Shown here piece by piece: positions 1 through 8,716 of a DNA stretch of 64,000 nt (position 1 is its first letter; every line of letters starts with the position of its first letter). The DNA lies in the NCBI RefSeq assembly GCF_003626695.1, contig NZ_RBAH01000016.1, positions 62,001-126,000 on the forward strand. The letters run 5' to 3'. The stretch is from Paenibacillus ginsengarvi. Lineage in GTDB: Bacteria > Bacillota > Bacilli > Paenibacillales > NBRC-103111. The notes below the pieces were generated by a model. It had not been told where the DNA came from. It saw only the letters and a list, made by a program, of their open reading frames with translations, and did no database searches. The translations under genes and the position numbers were made by a program.

Positions 1-687
1 CGTCATCGCGCAGCGCCCTTCCCGCTCGCCGGCAAGCGCCTCTTCCCACAGCTCCGCCATCGGCCCGCGTGCCGTTTCGTGCCGTTCGGCAGGGACGATC
101 ATCGGCACCTTGCACAGCCGGATATGCGGCTTCGCTTCGCCCCGGACGATACGCCGCAGCAGTTCGGCCGCGCGGTACCCGGTCGGCACGTAGTCGGTAT
201 GCGGAAACGTCCGGTAACCGACGATGCCGTCAACCGTCTCGACCAGCTTCCGGGTTACGTTCGCATGGGAATCGAGCGTAATGACGATCGGTACATCGGG
301 TCCGACATGTAACCTCAGCAGCTCCACGATTTCGCCGTCCGCATCGTCGTTGTCCTCCGCCACCCACGCCCCGTGCAGCGTGAACAAAACGCCGTCGCAG
401 GCGGGCAGGCCTGCGAGCCGCTCGGCCAGCAGCCGCTTCAGCTCGTCAAACGTGCGGCGCGGAATTTTGCCCGACGACACCGCCTGCGCAAAAACGGTCG
501 GAAGGAGCGTCATCTCGGGATGGTCCGCAGCCGCCTTGATGAATCCGGCCAGCTCGTTCTCCGCTTTTTGCGGCTCCAAAAGCTGGCTGCCGGTCCGGAA
601 ATAATACTGCTCGAAATCGCGCATGGCGCTGCTCGCTTCGCTGAACGTATTGCTTTCCTGGAGCAAGCCGCCGATGATGATGTTCAT
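1..687 (-). CDS. M81 family metallopeptidase (MlrC-like), 3' end outside window
   Basis: The 229 visible residues are the N-terminal part of an MlrC-type protein, the metal-dependent hydrolase family named after microcystinase C. Visible family marks are the start MNIIIGGLLQESNTFSE, the LHGAWVAEDNDDADGE stretch near residue 110, VPIVITLDSHANVT near residue 135 (the expected metal-binding D-x-H region) and GYRTFPHTDYVPTG near 160. The ATG at 687 follows a GGAGG site. It starts 14 bp after the stop of the upstream dehydratase gene, so the two are probably co-transcribed. The true substrate of most M81 proteins is unknown. The reading frame stays open to position 1 and the C-terminus lies beyond the window. 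Confidence 0.82.
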   Translation of the reverse strand, partial: MNIIIGGLLQESNTFSEASSAMRDFEQYYFRTGSQLLEPQKAENELAGFIKAAADHPEMTLLPTVFAQAVSSGKIPRRTFDELKRLLAERLAGLPACDGVLFTLHGAWVAEDNDDADGEIVELLRLHVGPDVPIVITLDSHANVTRKLVETVDGIVGYRTFPHTDYVPTGYRAAELLRRIVRGEAKPHIRLCKVPMIVPAERHETARGPMAELWEEALAGEREGRCAMT

Positions 688-701
688 TCCGTTTTCCTCC
701 C

Positions 702-2438
702 TTACCCGTTCGTGGAAGCACCCTCGAGTGCCGGCCGCGCTAGCCTTGTATACTGGCCGAGCGCGCCTTTGTGCGCCGGCGCCGGCCGCTTCCATTCCGC
801 TTTACGTTTCTCCAGAGCGGACGCGATCTCCTGCTCCGGCAGCGTTCCCATACCGGCCAATCCGATCACGTCAAGGCGTCTGTTCGGGATATCGATGCGG
901 ATCGTATCGCCGCTTCGCAGATGGGCGATCGGCCCGCCGTCAACCGCTTCGGGCCCCAGGTAGCCGATGCACGGCCCCCGGGTAGCCCCGGAGAAGCGGC
1001 CGTCCGTCACAAGCGCCGTCGTTTTCGATAAGACCGGATCGGAGGCGATCAGCTCCGACATGAAAAACATTTCCGGCATGCCGGTCGCGCGCGGCCCCTG
1101 ATACCGGATCACGATCACGTCGCCCGGCTGGATGTCGCGGTTCATAAACGATTCAACCGCCGACCTCTCGCTGTCGTATACTTTGACAGGCCCTTCGTGC
1201 ACCATCATCTCGGCCACAACCGCCGATTGCTTGATCAGCGCCCCGCCCGGCGCCACATTGCCCTTCAGCAGCGCCGCAGAGCCTTCGGCCTTCAGCGGCT
1301 TCGCGATCGGGTAAATGACGTCGCGCTTGTTCAGCTTGTAGTTGGCGAGAAACATCTCCGCATAATTCGGCATCTCGCTTCGATCGAACTGCTCCAGATT
1401 GTCCCCGACCGACCGTCCCGTCACCGTCAGGCAATCCAGGTGGAGAAAACGCCGCAGCTCCTTCATCACCATCGGCACACCGCCCGCGTACCAGAACAGC
1501 TCGGTCGGATATTTGCCCGCCGTCTTCGTATCGACGAGCACGGGCACCGTCCGGTGGATGCGGTCGAACGTATCCGCCTCCAGCTCGATGCCGACTTCGC
1601 GTGCGATCGCGATCAGATGCATGACGGCGTTCAGCGAACCGCCGATGGCGGAATGAATCATGATTGCGTTCTCGAACGCTTCCCTCGTCAGCAGACGCTT
1701 CGGCGTCAAGCCCGCCCGGTGCAGCTCCATCACCTGCTGTCCTGCGGCGCGCGCCATCCGGCGTATTTCCGCGTTCGTCGCAGGAATGAGCGCCGACCAC
1801 GGAAGCGCAAGGCCAAGCGCCTCAGCCATAACCTGCATCGTCGCCGCCGTCCCCATATACTGGCAAGCTCCGCACGTCGGGCAGCAGGCGCGCTGAAACG
1901 CCAGAAACTGCTCCTTCGTCATTTTGTCTTCCTTCACGTCGACGCTCATATGCCACAACTCTTCGTTCGATTTCATGCACGGTCCCGCTCCCATAGCTCC
2001 TCCGGGAACGTGGATGGCAGGAATGTCGAGGCGGGCGATCGCCATCAGATGGGCGGGCACCGCCTTGTCGCCGGCCGAGCTCAGCACCATCGCGTCAAAG
2101 GGAGTCGCCCTTGCGTGTATTTCAACCATCGAGGCGATAAAATCTCTCGAAGCGAGCGAATAGTTCATCCCTTCGTGGGCTTGGGCGATGCCGTCGCAGA
2201 TGTCGGTCGTCGTATAGGCGGCCGGTTTGCCTCCCGCCTGCAGCACTCCTTTTTCCGCTTCGGACACAAGCTCGTGCAGATGGTAGGAACTCGGATGACT
2301 CGAGCCCGCGGTGCTTTCGACAAGCACCTGTACTTTATCCAAATCGGCGACGGTCCAATCCATCGACATGCGCAGGGCATCGCCTTCGTAACTTATTTTT
2401 CTTACCGCTTGACTGCGATTTTCATTATGCGAATCCAA
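702..2438 (-). CDS. IlvD/Edd family dehydratase, Fe-S cysteines altered
   Basis: This 578-residue protein belongs to the dihydroxy-acid/phosphogluconate/sugar-acid dehydratase family, which removes water from hydroxy acids using an Fe-S cluster. Family blocks seen are CDGIAQAHEGM with SLASRDFIA, the AGDKAVPAHLMA block, CCPTCGACQYMGTAATM, GGSLNAVMHL and DGRFSGATRGPC, the last carrying the usual catalytic serine. In characterised members three cysteines bind the cluster. Here the third is kept, but the usual CDK is GDK and the usual PCN near the N-terminus reads PSS. Start is TTG at 2438, 9 nt after AAAGGAG. It is divergent from the GntR gene and upstream of the M81 gene. The substrate is probably a sugar acid rather than a branched-chain precursor, since no ilv genes are nearby. 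Catalytic competence is uncertain. Confidence 0.85.
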   Translation of the reverse strand: MDSHNENRSQAVRKISYEGDALRMSMDWTVADLDKVQVLVESTAGSSHPSSYHLHELVSEAEKGVLQAGGKPAAYTTTDICDGIAQAHEGMNYSLASRDFIASMVEIHARATPFDAMVLSSAGDKAVPAHLMAIARLDIPAIHVPGGAMGAGPCMKSNEELWHMSVDVKEDKMTKEQFLAFQRACCPTCGACQYMGTAATMQVMAEALGLALPWSALIPATNAEIRRMARAAGQQVMELHRAGLTPKRLLTREAFENAIMIHSAIGGSLNAVMHLIAIAREVGIELEADTFDRIHRTVPVLVDTKTAGKYPTELFWYAGGVPMVMKELRRFLHLDCLTVTGRSVGDNLEQFDRSEMPNYAEMFLANYKLNKRDVIYPIAKPLKAEGSAALLKGNVAPGGALIKQSAVVAEMMVHEGPVKVYDSERSAVESFMNRDIQPGDVIVIRYQGPRATGMPEMFFMSELIASDPVLSKTTALVTDGRFSGATRGPCIGYLGPEAVDGGPIAHLRSGDTIRIDIPNRRLDVIGLAGMGTLPEQEIASALEKRKAEWKRPAPAHKGALGQYTRLARPALEGASTNG

Positions 2439-2486
2439 TTCTGACTTCTCCTTTCGGAAGCAACAAATACCAGCTGATATGCTCAG

Positions 2487-2514
2487 TGTATAATGGTTAT
2501 TGTCACATTGTCAA
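2487..2514 (-). promoter_or_regulatory. Sigma-A promoter of the dehydratase gene
   Basis: On the minus strand a perfect TTGACA (2509-2514) is followed after 16 bp by TATACA (2487-2492), about 50 bp upstream of the dehydratase start. This is one of the best promoter matches in the window. Confidence 0.6.
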
Positions 2515-2518
2515 CAAT
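2507..2518. promoter_or_regulatory. Probable GntR/FadR-type operator
   Basis: ATTGTCAACAAT is a palindrome with a 2-bp centre that fits the TNGT-N-ACNA pattern of FadR-subfamily operators. A direct repeat of its left arm (ATTGTCA) lies just beside it at 2499-2505. The site covers the -35 box of the dehydratase promoter, so binding by the divergently encoded GntR protein would be expected to repress. This is inferred from position and symmetry only. Confidence 0.45.
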
Positions 2519-2552
2519 ATTACTTAATAAAAATCCAATCGCATTAGGGACG

Positions 2553-2698
2553 GTGTTAGCACATACGGCCGCTACGGGAACATTTGATCCTCCACTCGCT
2601 CTTACAATCGGATTCCCGGATGGAAGGATTCGCGGTAGGAATCCGATTGTAAAGGCGACCGCTTCGCTGCTCCAGATGCAAATGTTCCACTCCGCTCC
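2553..2698 (+). repeat. Intergenic hairpin repeat, copy A (MITE/REP-like)
   Basis: This is a full copy of an element also found at 13160-13212 (left part only) and 21283-21420 (full, inverted). It contains a perfect 15-bp inverted repeat, 2602-2616 with 2638-2652 (TTACAATCGGATTCC and its complement). It also has outer arms GGAACATTTG / CAAATGTTCC, so the single strand can fold into one long hairpin. It carries no plausible gene. Confidence 0.75.
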
Positions 2699-2737
2699 TT
2701 CTCTCCCCGAAAGCCCCACATCTCCGCTGTCCGAATG

Positions 2738-2766
2738 TTTACAATCGGCTTTATTTCCTTTAAACT
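2738..2766 (+). promoter_or_regulatory. Probable promoter of the GntR regulator gene
   Basis: TTTACA (2738-2743), a 17-bp spacer and TAAACT (2761-2766) lie about 40 bp upstream of the regulator start. The -35 box sits just past the end of hairpin repeat A. Confidence 0.4.
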
Positions 2767-2808
2767 GAAATAATATGAACATACCGACAGAAGGAAGTGC
2801 CGGAATCT

Positions 2809-3462
2809 ATGTCCCAATTTCGATTCGATGAACAAAAAGCGACGTCGCTTCGGCATAAAATTACGGACGACATTCGCAAAGCGATCTTTCAGGGCAAATT
2901 AAATCCCGGAGACCGGCTGCGCGAGGTGGAAATATCGAAACAGATGGGCGTCAGCCGCGGACCGGTTCGCGAAGCGATCCGCATGCTGGAGCAGGAAGGC
3001 TTGCTCGTGTCGCTGCCATACAAGGAAACGACGGTCGCGGAAATTTCCGGCGAGGAAGTGCGCGACGTGCTCAATCCGATCCGCCTCATAATCGAAACGT
3101 ACGCGATCCGCAAGGCGCTGCCTAATATCGGAGAGCAGGAGCTCGAGCGTCTGGCCGCTTTCGTAACGGACATGAAGGATGGGGCCGCCCAGCGCAATTT
3201 AACCAAAATCGTCGAGAGCGATCTTGCCTTTCACGAGTATGTCATTTCGCTTTCGGGCATGCCGGGGCTGCTTGGCACATGGACTTCCATCTATAACCGG
3301 ATTCACCTCCACTTTACGATTCAGGGACAAGCTTATGAGGATCTGAACGATCTGTGGAAAGAACACGACAAGCTGCTGAAGACGATCCGCGAAGGCGATC
3401 CCGAACGGATTTCGGCTGCCTGGGCCGAGCATGTCGGCACGTTTCGCGCTGCGGAAGCTTGA
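2809..3462 (+). CDS. GntR family regulator, FadR/FCD subfamily
   Basis: A 217-residue transcription factor with an N-terminal winged helix (about residues 10-75, with GDRLREVEISKQMGVSRGPVREAIRMLEQEGLL) and a C-terminal all-helical FCD domain (about 85-210). FCD domains bind carboxylate effectors through a metal site; here D, H and further H residues lie in ESDLAFHEYVIS and the C-terminal helix. ATG 2809 is preferred over GTG 2797 because AAGGAAG ends 11 nt before the ATG but directly at the GTG. The gene is divergent from the dehydratase and 47 bp ahead of the aminotransferase. It probably controls both sides through the palindrome at 2507-2518. The effector is unknown. Confidence 0.85.
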   Translation: MSQFRFDEQKATSLRHKITDDIRKAIFQGKLNPGDRLREVEISKQMGVSRGPVREAIRMLEQEGLLVSLPYKETTVAEISGEEVRDVLNPIRLIIETYAIRKALPNIGEQELERLAAFVTDMKDGAAQRNLTKIVESDLAFHEYVISLSGMPGLLGTWTSIYNRIHLHFTIQGQAYEDLNDLWKEHDKLLKTIREGDPERISAAWAEHVGTFRAAEA

Positions 3463-3509
3463 ACCTGACTACCTGCATCTACACACTACATAAGACGGAG
3501 GGACTTGCG

Positions 3510-4682
3510 ATGACATTCGATTTCGACCGCCGCATCGACCGGCGGAATACGCGTTCCTATAAATGGGATCAGGGCGAGAAGCTTTATGGGGATAAGGATG
3601 TACTGCCGCTGTGGGTGGCGGATATGGATTTTCTCAGTCCTCCCGCCGTGCGCGAGGTGATTGCGAAACGGGCCGCTATCGGCATATACGGCTATTCGAT
3701 TCGCGAGGACAGCTATCTGGACTCGATCGTGGAATGGTTCCGGACTAGGCATGGCTGGACGATCAAGCCGGAATGGATTACCGACGTTCCGAGCGTCGTT
3801 ACCTCGCTCAGCTTGTGCGTCGAGCAGTTCAGCGAGCCAGGCGGCGACGTCGTGCTGCAATCGCCGGTGTATTACCCGTTCTACGACGTCATCCGCAGCA
3901 ACGGACGAAACGTAGTCAAAAACCCGCTCGTCATCCGCGACGGCAGGCTGGAGATGGATTATGAGCAGCTCGAAACGCTGTTCCGCGCCGGAGCAAAGCT
4001 GCTGCTGCTGTGCAGCCCGCACAATCCGGGCGGACGCGTATGGAGCCGCGAAGAGCTGCTCCGCCTCGGCGAGTTGTGCCTGAGATACGGCGTTACGGTC
4101 GTCTCCGACGAAATTCACTGCGATCTGGCGCTGCCCGGGCATAAGCACATTCCGTTCGCTACCCTGTCTCCCGAGCTTGCGGACATTACGGTCACCTGTC
4201 TCGCTGCTACGAAGACGTTTAATTTGCCGGGGTTGCATACGTCGTATACGGTCATCTCCAATCCGGAGCTGAGGCGCAAGTTCGAAGGCCGGATCAAAAC
4301 GCTCAGCCTGCATATGGCCCAGCACTTCGCCCAAGACGCGGTCCAGGCGGCGTACCGGGAAGGCGGCGAATGGCTGGACGCGATGCTGACTTACGTTGCG
4401 GGCAACGTCGACTTCGCGATCGACTACTTGGCGCAGCATCTGCCCGAGGTAAAGCCGCTCCGGCCGGAAGGCACGTACCTGCTCTGGATCGACTGCCGCG
4501 GGCTCGGACTCGACGTGAGCGGCCTCAAGGAGCTCATGTACCGGAAGGCGAAGGTCGTCTTTAACGAAGGCTCGTCGTTCGGCAGCGAAGGAGAAGGCTG
4601 GCTGCGCATCAATCTCGCCTGCCCGCGCTCGATTGTAGAAGAAGCGCTGGAATCGTTTTGCCGGGCGGCTAACGGGCTCTAA
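3510..4682 (+). CDS. MalY/PatB family PLP aminotransferase / C-S lyase
   Basis: A 390-residue fold-type I PLP enzyme of the MalY/PatB group; characterised members cleave cystathionine-like C-S bonds or transaminate. Visible marks are LPLWVADMDF at the N-terminus, SPVYYPFY near 120, CSPHNPGGRVW (asparagine that contacts PLP), VVSDEIHCDL (PLP aspartate) and AATKTFNLPGL with Lys235 as the Schiff-base lysine. The C-terminal NEGSSFGSEGEGWLRINLACPR supplies the carboxylate-binding arginine. ATG 3510 follows GGAGGG. It is the second gene after the GntR regulator and ends at a strong terminator. The physiological substrate cannot be told from sequence. Confidence 0.9.
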   Translation: MTFDFDRRIDRRNTRSYKWDQGEKLYGDKDVLPLWVADMDFLSPPAVREVIAKRAAIGIYGYSIREDSYLDSIVEWFRTRHGWTIKPEWITDVPSVVTSLSLCVEQFSEPGGDVVLQSPVYYPFYDVIRSNGRNVVKNPLVIRDGRLEMDYEQLETLFRAGAKLLLLCSPHNPGGRVWSREELLRLGELCLRYGVTVVSDEIHCDLALPGHKHIPFATLSPELADITVTCLAATKTFNLPGLHTSYTVISNPELRRKFEGRIKTLSLHMAQHFAQDAVQAAYREGGEWLDAMLTYVAGNVDFAIDYLAQHLPEVKPLRPEGTYLLWIDCRGLGLDVSGLKELMYRKAKVVFNEGSSFGSEGEGWLRINLACPRSIVEEALESFCRAANGL

Positions 4683-4706
4683 GCGACCATGTATGATCAA
4701 GACGAA

Positions 4707-4743
4707 AACCCGTCAGGAACGTAAGGTCCTGACGGGTTCTTTG
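4707..4743. terminator. Bidirectional Rho-independent terminator
   Basis: Perfect 12-bp stem AACCCGTCAGGA / TCCTGACGGGTT with an 8-nt loop. It lies between the convergent aminotransferase (+) and AraC (-) genes, with A/T-rich flanks on both sides. Confidence 0.85.
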
Positions 4744-4758
4744 CGTTGGATCGGGCGG

Positions 4759-5577
4759 TTACGACGCTCCCTGCTTCTCCCTCATATACTGCTCCGGGGA
4801 TTTGCCGATAATCGCCTTGAAGTCTTTGATAAAATGCGCCTGGTCGTAATAACCCATATCGATCGACAGCTTCGCCCAGTCGGGCTGCTCGCCCTGCTCG
4901 ACCCGAAGCGCCGCCTCGTGCAGGCGGTACCGCTGGATGACCCATTTCGGGCTGACGCCGACATACCGGCTGAACAGCCGCTGAATCGTCCGCTTGCTGA
5001 CGCCGGCGTGCCGGACGAGCTGGTCCACCTTGACGATGTCGCGTTCGCGCAAAATAGTATCCACGATCGAATCGACCCAAGCCACCTGCTCGTCGCGAGC
5101 CGGGGCGACGCTGAGAAAGAAACGGTCGGTTCGCCGGATCATCTCCTCTTCATCCTGCTCCGGCTGCTCCAGCAGATCGCTTTCCAGGCTGTCCGGCTCG
5201 AAGCCGAACACGTCGCGAAATGGTATCGATGTACCGGCAAGCTCGGCTACGGGTTTTTGCCATAACGGATAAAAGCCGCCGGGCCGGAATTTGACGCCGA
5301 GCACGATGCCGCGGCCTTCAATGATGCGCGTTTCGCTCGTTTTCGTAATGCCGTATACGCGCGTCGTATTTTTCTCGAATACGAGATTGACGTTCGGATG
5401 GGACAGGACGACTTGAGGATACGGACGCTGACCTCGCAAATCCCATTTGACGATCCAATAATGCTTGATCATCCACGCCAGCTCGGGTGCGGGAGCATGC
5501 CGGGTCAACGAAAATTTGGCCGCTCCTTCCCGCAATTGCAGCACACCCTTTGCTTCCCGCTCGGTCACTGTATGCAT
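4759..5577 (-). CDS. AraC family regulator
   Basis: A 272-residue protein. The N-terminal half (LTRHAPAPELAWMIKHYWIVKWDLRG, then FEKNTTRVYGI) resembles the DUF6597-type sensor of many AraC proteins. The C-terminal ~100 residues form the double helix-turn-helix: VDQLVRHAGVSKRTIQRLFSRYVGVSP, then WAKLSIDMGYYDQAHFIKDF. ATG 5577 is chosen because AAAGGAG lies 10 nt upstream; the frame extends further but without such a site. It is divergent from the SRPBCC gene, which is its likely target. Confidence 0.85.
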   Translation of the reverse strand: MHTVTEREAKGVLQLREGAAKFSLTRHAPAPELAWMIKHYWIVKWDLRGQRPYPQVVLSHPNVNLVFEKNTTRVYGITKTSETRIIEGRGIVLGVKFRPGGFYPLWQKPVAELAGTSIPFRDVFGFEPDSLESDLLEQPEQDEEEMIRRTDRFFLSVAPARDEQVAWVDSIVDTILRERDIVKVDQLVRHAGVSKRTIQRLFSRYVGVSPKWVIQRYRLHEAALRVEQGEQPDWAKLSIDMGYYDQAHFIKDFKAIIGKSPEQYMREKQGAS

Positions 5578-5734
5578 GTAAAAGCCGCTCCTTTCCGTTT
5601 TACGCGCGCTCATGACGACGTTCATTCGCCTGTCGCGTTTTTACAATACGATTCTCGAAGCTTGTTCTATACTGTAAGGGTAGCAAGCGGCAAGCGTCAT
5701 TGCAAGTAAAACCATCCGTCAGGAGGCAATCCTC

Positions 5735-6187
5735 ATGAACGATCTTCAATATGTAATTTATATCAATGCGAAGCCCGAGCACGTGTGGCACGTACTCATT
5801 GCCCCCGAAGCGACAAAGGCGACGATGTTCGGCTGCATCCTGGACTCTACATTCGAGATCGGCTCCAACTACGCTTACGTAGGGCCCGGCAACGACGGAG
5901 ATGAAACGGTGCACGTCTACGGCAAAGTGCTCGAGTTCGAGCCGTACAGCCGGATGAGCATGACCGAGCATCCCGGTCCCTCTTATCGGGACAACCATGC
6001 CGAGCTCGAAACCCGCATCACGATGACACTGGAGGAAGTCGGAGCCAGCACGAAGCTTACGCTCGTCCACGACCGCTGGCCGGACAACCATCCTTCACGC
6101 GCGAACACCGAACAAAGCTGGCCGATGATGCTAAGCAACATCAAAACGTACGCGGAAACCGGCAAAACGATCGATTTCGGTCGGTAA
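5735..6187 (+). CDS. SRPBCC (START-like/AHSA1) domain protein
   Basis: A 150-residue single-domain protein. The opening YVIYINAKPEHVWHVLIAPEATKATMFG and the later GNDGDETVHVYGKVLEFEP and LTLVHDRWPDNH are typical of the SRPBCC/AHSA1-like fold, which binds hydrophobic ligands in a deep pocket. Its predicted location is cytoplasmic, with no signal peptide. GTCAGGAGG gives a clear ribosome site. It has a divergent promoter region with the AraC regulator and is closed by a terminator at 6220. In Bacillota such AraC/SRPBCC pairs often respond to small toxic molecules, but no ligand can be named. Confidence 0.8.
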   Translation: MNDLQYVIYINAKPEHVWHVLIAPEATKATMFGCILDSTFEIGSNYAYVGPGNDGDETVHVYGKVLEFEPYSRMSMTEHPGPSYRDNHAELETRITMTLEEVGASTKLTLVHDRWPDNHPSRANTEQSWPMMLSNIKTYAETGKTIDFGR

Positions 6188-6219
6188 ATCCGGCCGGTCG
6201 CCCTTATACTACCGAACGG

Positions 6220-6258
6220 AAATCCCCCTCCTTCAAGCTCGAAGGCAGGGGGATTTTG
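6220..6258. terminator. Bidirectional Rho-independent terminator
   Basis: Stem AATCCCCCT-C-CTTC / GAAGG-C-AGGGGGATT around a 6-nt loop, between the convergent SRPBCC and ABC permease genes. It is followed by a T-rich stretch on both strands. Confidence 0.85.
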
Positions 6259-6275
6259 GCGTTAACGCGCGAGCT

Positions 6276-7949
6276 TTACGAAGCTTCGATCTTGTCGAAC
6301 CAGACCGAACCTTTCGACTTCAGCAGCAGGAATAGCAGGACGTCGGCGGCGGCTAGCACGACAAACAGTAAGGCGGTCGCGCTCCATAAGCCGAGGCCGA
6401 GCGAAACGACGAGTCCGAACAGAAGCGCCGCGCCGGCAACGCTCACGAGCATGTTGAACAGGCTGTTCATATTTTGCTTGACCGCCTTCTGCTCGTTTTC
6501 CCAGACAAGCTTCGGCGTGAGCAGATCGATCGTAACGCCGGTCATACACGTAAACAGCACGGCCGCAAACGAGATGGGAACCATCGCCAGCGCAAACGCC
6601 GGCGGGATGTGCAGCACGACCAAAGCGACAAGCAGAATGAGCACGACGCCCGCCATATTGATCAGCATCCCTGCGGCTACCTTGGCGGTGATCATCGACC
6701 TGGAAGGAACCGGCACATACTTCGATACGAAAAAGCCTGCCCCCTCGCGCGAGATTGACGTCGAAGCCGTCGCATTCGCCCCCGACACGAACATAACGAT
6801 CGCCACCGCGATCGCCGGAATGAACGGAGAGCTTCCCGACGATTCGAACAGTGTCCGGACCGATCCAAGTGTTTGTTTCAGATCCGGCTGGGTCATCATC
6901 GGGATGAGCATAATGACCGGCCACAGAAACGCCATCAGCACGCAATTGAGAAAATACGAAGGCGTGCGTACGAGAATGCGCAGCTCCTTGCGGACAAGCG
7001 CCGCTACGGCCGACTGCTGCGACGTGATCTTGTCGAGCTGGCTGCCGCTCAGCTTCGCGCGGCGGGCGGCCGTCTCCGAAATACCCATGACGCCCTTGAA
7101 ATAAAACCGGCTAGCGAGCAAAGCGAAGGCCAGGTAAAACAAAACCGACAGTGCCACAAACAAAACGAGCCAGGCGAAACCGGCAAACTCGGCTCCCTTC
7201 AGCAGCGCCTGAGCCGCGAGCCGGACATTCGGCAGCGAACGGGTCGCTACGTCGACAAGCGAATTGTTGCCGCCAAGCAGCATTTCCTGCAGCTGCTCCG
7301 GCTTCATCGCCCGGTTCATCGTTCGCTGAATGAACATATTCAGCCCAAACGAGAGCAGGATCGCGACGGCTCCGCCGATCATGCGGAACCGGTCCTTGTT
7401 GCGCGCGATGCCGGAGAAGCTCGTGACCGCCATCGCAATAATCGAGGACAGCACGAGCGGAGCAATGGGCAGCGTGATGAAAATGATCACTGCATACACG
7501 TAGTAGAGAAAGCCGCTGCCGCTATGCATCCCGAACACGACGAACAGCGGAGCCAAGATAATGAACTGCGTCAAATATTCGTATACGAGCACCGTCACGA
7601 ACTTGGCCGTCACGATCTGTACCGGCTTCAGCGGCAGCGGCAGCAAATGCTCCACGTCCTGGGTGTAGTAAAAGACCGAGATCGTATAAAAAATGCCGAA
7701 CATGAACACGATCATGCTGGCTAACGCCAAGCCGAGCGCCAGTACCGCCCCCTCTTGACCGATCGGCTCGAACGCTTTATAGAGGGCGGATATAAAATTC
7801 CCGATCAGAAACATGAACGGAAGCAGAGCCACCACAACCAATAACGGCAGCACGATTTGCTTGAACTTCCGGCCGGATTTGCCGGATTTGGCGAACGGTC
7901 CGGTTCCGTTTTTGAGCAAAATGCGCGTCAGCGCCCAAGTTTTACGCAT
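6276..7949 (-). CDS. ABC transporter permease (ABC-2-like, many membrane spans)
   Basis: A 557-residue integral membrane protein with around 12 hydrophobic segments. Clear ones are VLPLLVVVALLPFMFLIGNF near residue 35, ALGLALASMIVFMFGIFYTI, FIILAPLFVVFG, FLNCVLMAFLWPVIMLIP and the last VAGAALLFGLVVSLGLGLW. It belongs to the large putative ABC-exporter permease group (PF16949-like) and not to the sugar-importer permeases. Its ATG overlaps the stop of the preceding ATPase gene by 8 bp, so the two proteins should form one complex. The substrate is unknown. Confidence 0.8.
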   Translation of the reverse strand: MRKTWALTRILLKNGTGPFAKSGKSGRKFKQIVLPLLVVVALLPFMFLIGNFISALYKAFEPIGQEGAVLALGLALASMIVFMFGIFYTISVFYYTQDVEHLLPLPLKPVQIVTAKFVTVLVYEYLTQFIILAPLFVVFGMHSGSGFLYYVYAVIIFITLPIAPLVLSSIIAMAVTSFSGIARNKDRFRMIGGAVAILLSFGLNMFIQRTMNRAMKPEQLQEMLLGGNNSLVDVATRSLPNVRLAAQALLKGAEFAGFAWLVLFVALSVLFYLAFALLASRFYFKGVMGISETAARRAKLSGSQLDKITSQQSAVAALVRKELRILVRTPSYFLNCVLMAFLWPVIMLIPMMTQPDLKQTLGSVRTLFESSGSSPFIPAIAVAIVMFVSGANATASTSISREGAGFFVSKYVPVPSRSMITAKVAAGMLINMAGVVLILLVALVVLHIPPAFALAMVPISFAAVLFTCMTGVTIDLLTPKLVWENEQKAVKQNMNSLFNMLVSVAGAALLFGLVVSLGLGLWSATALLFVVLAAADVLLFLLLKSKGSVWFDKIEAS

Positions 7950-8667
7950 CTTCGGTCAACTCCAGGAACATTTTCTCGAGCGATTGGTCGGATTCAAACC
8001 GTTCCTGCATCTCCTTGAACGTTCCGCAAAACAAAATTTCCCCTTTCCGGATAATCGCCACCCGGTCGCACAGCTTCTCCGCCACCTCAAGCACGTGCGT
8101 GGAGAAAAACACCGTTTTGCCGCTGTCCGCGTGCTCCCGCATCATTTCCTTGAGCGTATAGGACGACTTCGGATCAAGCCCCGTAAGCGGTTCGTCCAAA
8201 ATCCATACAGCCGGATCGTGGATAAGCACGCCCATAATGACGATTTTTTGCCTCATGCCGTGCGAATAGCTCTGTATCGGGTCGGATATCGCCTGCGTCA
8301 GATCGAAGCGGGCGGACAACGTCTCGATCCGCTCCTTTCGCAATGGCTTCGGAACGTCGTACAGATCGGCCATGAAATTCAAATATTCAATTCCCTTCAA
8401 TCGCAGAAACAGATCGGGATTGTCCGGCACATAACCGAACTGCCGCTTCGCTCCGATCGGATCTTCCGCGATGTTGACGCCATTGATGCGAATAACGCCC
8501 CGGTCCGGCTTCGCGATGCCGGTCATCATTTTGATCGTCGTCGTTTTCCCCGCGCCGTTAGGCCCGAGGAAGCCGAATATTTCGCCTCCGCGAACGGTCA
8601 GCGACAAATTGTCGACTGCTTTTGTTTTCGCGTTATAGCTTTTCGTAATGTTCGCTAATTCGATCAT
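7942..8667 (-). CDS. ABC transporter ATP-binding protein
   Basis: A 241-residue ABC ATPase with Walker A GPNGAGKTT (about 38-46), Q-loop region RQFGYVPDNPDLFLRLK, signature YSHGMRQK, Walker B VWILDEPLTGLDP and H-loop FFSTHVLE. It energises the membrane permease encoded immediately downstream. ATG 8667 (MIELANI) is chosen because GAAGGAG lies 9 nt upstream. The longer frame would start on or before a promoter-like TATACT at 8717-8722, so it is unlikely to be translated. The ending ELTEDA and the 8-bp overlap with the permease indicate translational coupling. Confidence 0.87.
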   Translation of the reverse strand: MIELANITKSYNAKTKAVDNLSLTVRGGEIFGFLGPNGAGKTTTIKMMTGIAKPDRGVIRINGVNIAEDPIGAKRQFGYVPDNPDLFLRLKGIEYLNFMADLYDVPKPLRKERIETLSARFDLTQAISDPIQSYSHGMRQKIVIMGVLIHDPAVWILDEPLTGLDPKSSYTLKEMMREHADSGKTVFFSTHVLEVAEKLCDRVAIIRKGEILFCGTFKEMQERFESDQSLEKMFLELTEDA

Positions 8668-8716
8668 GTAACGATGCTCCTTCTCCGGCGAAGCTTCGAC
8701 GGTTCTTTTTTCCATT

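Noticed and set aside
1197-2444. 415-codon open frame on the plus strand
   Set aside because: It is the antisense shadow of the IlvD/Edd gene, with high R/H content and no ribosome site.
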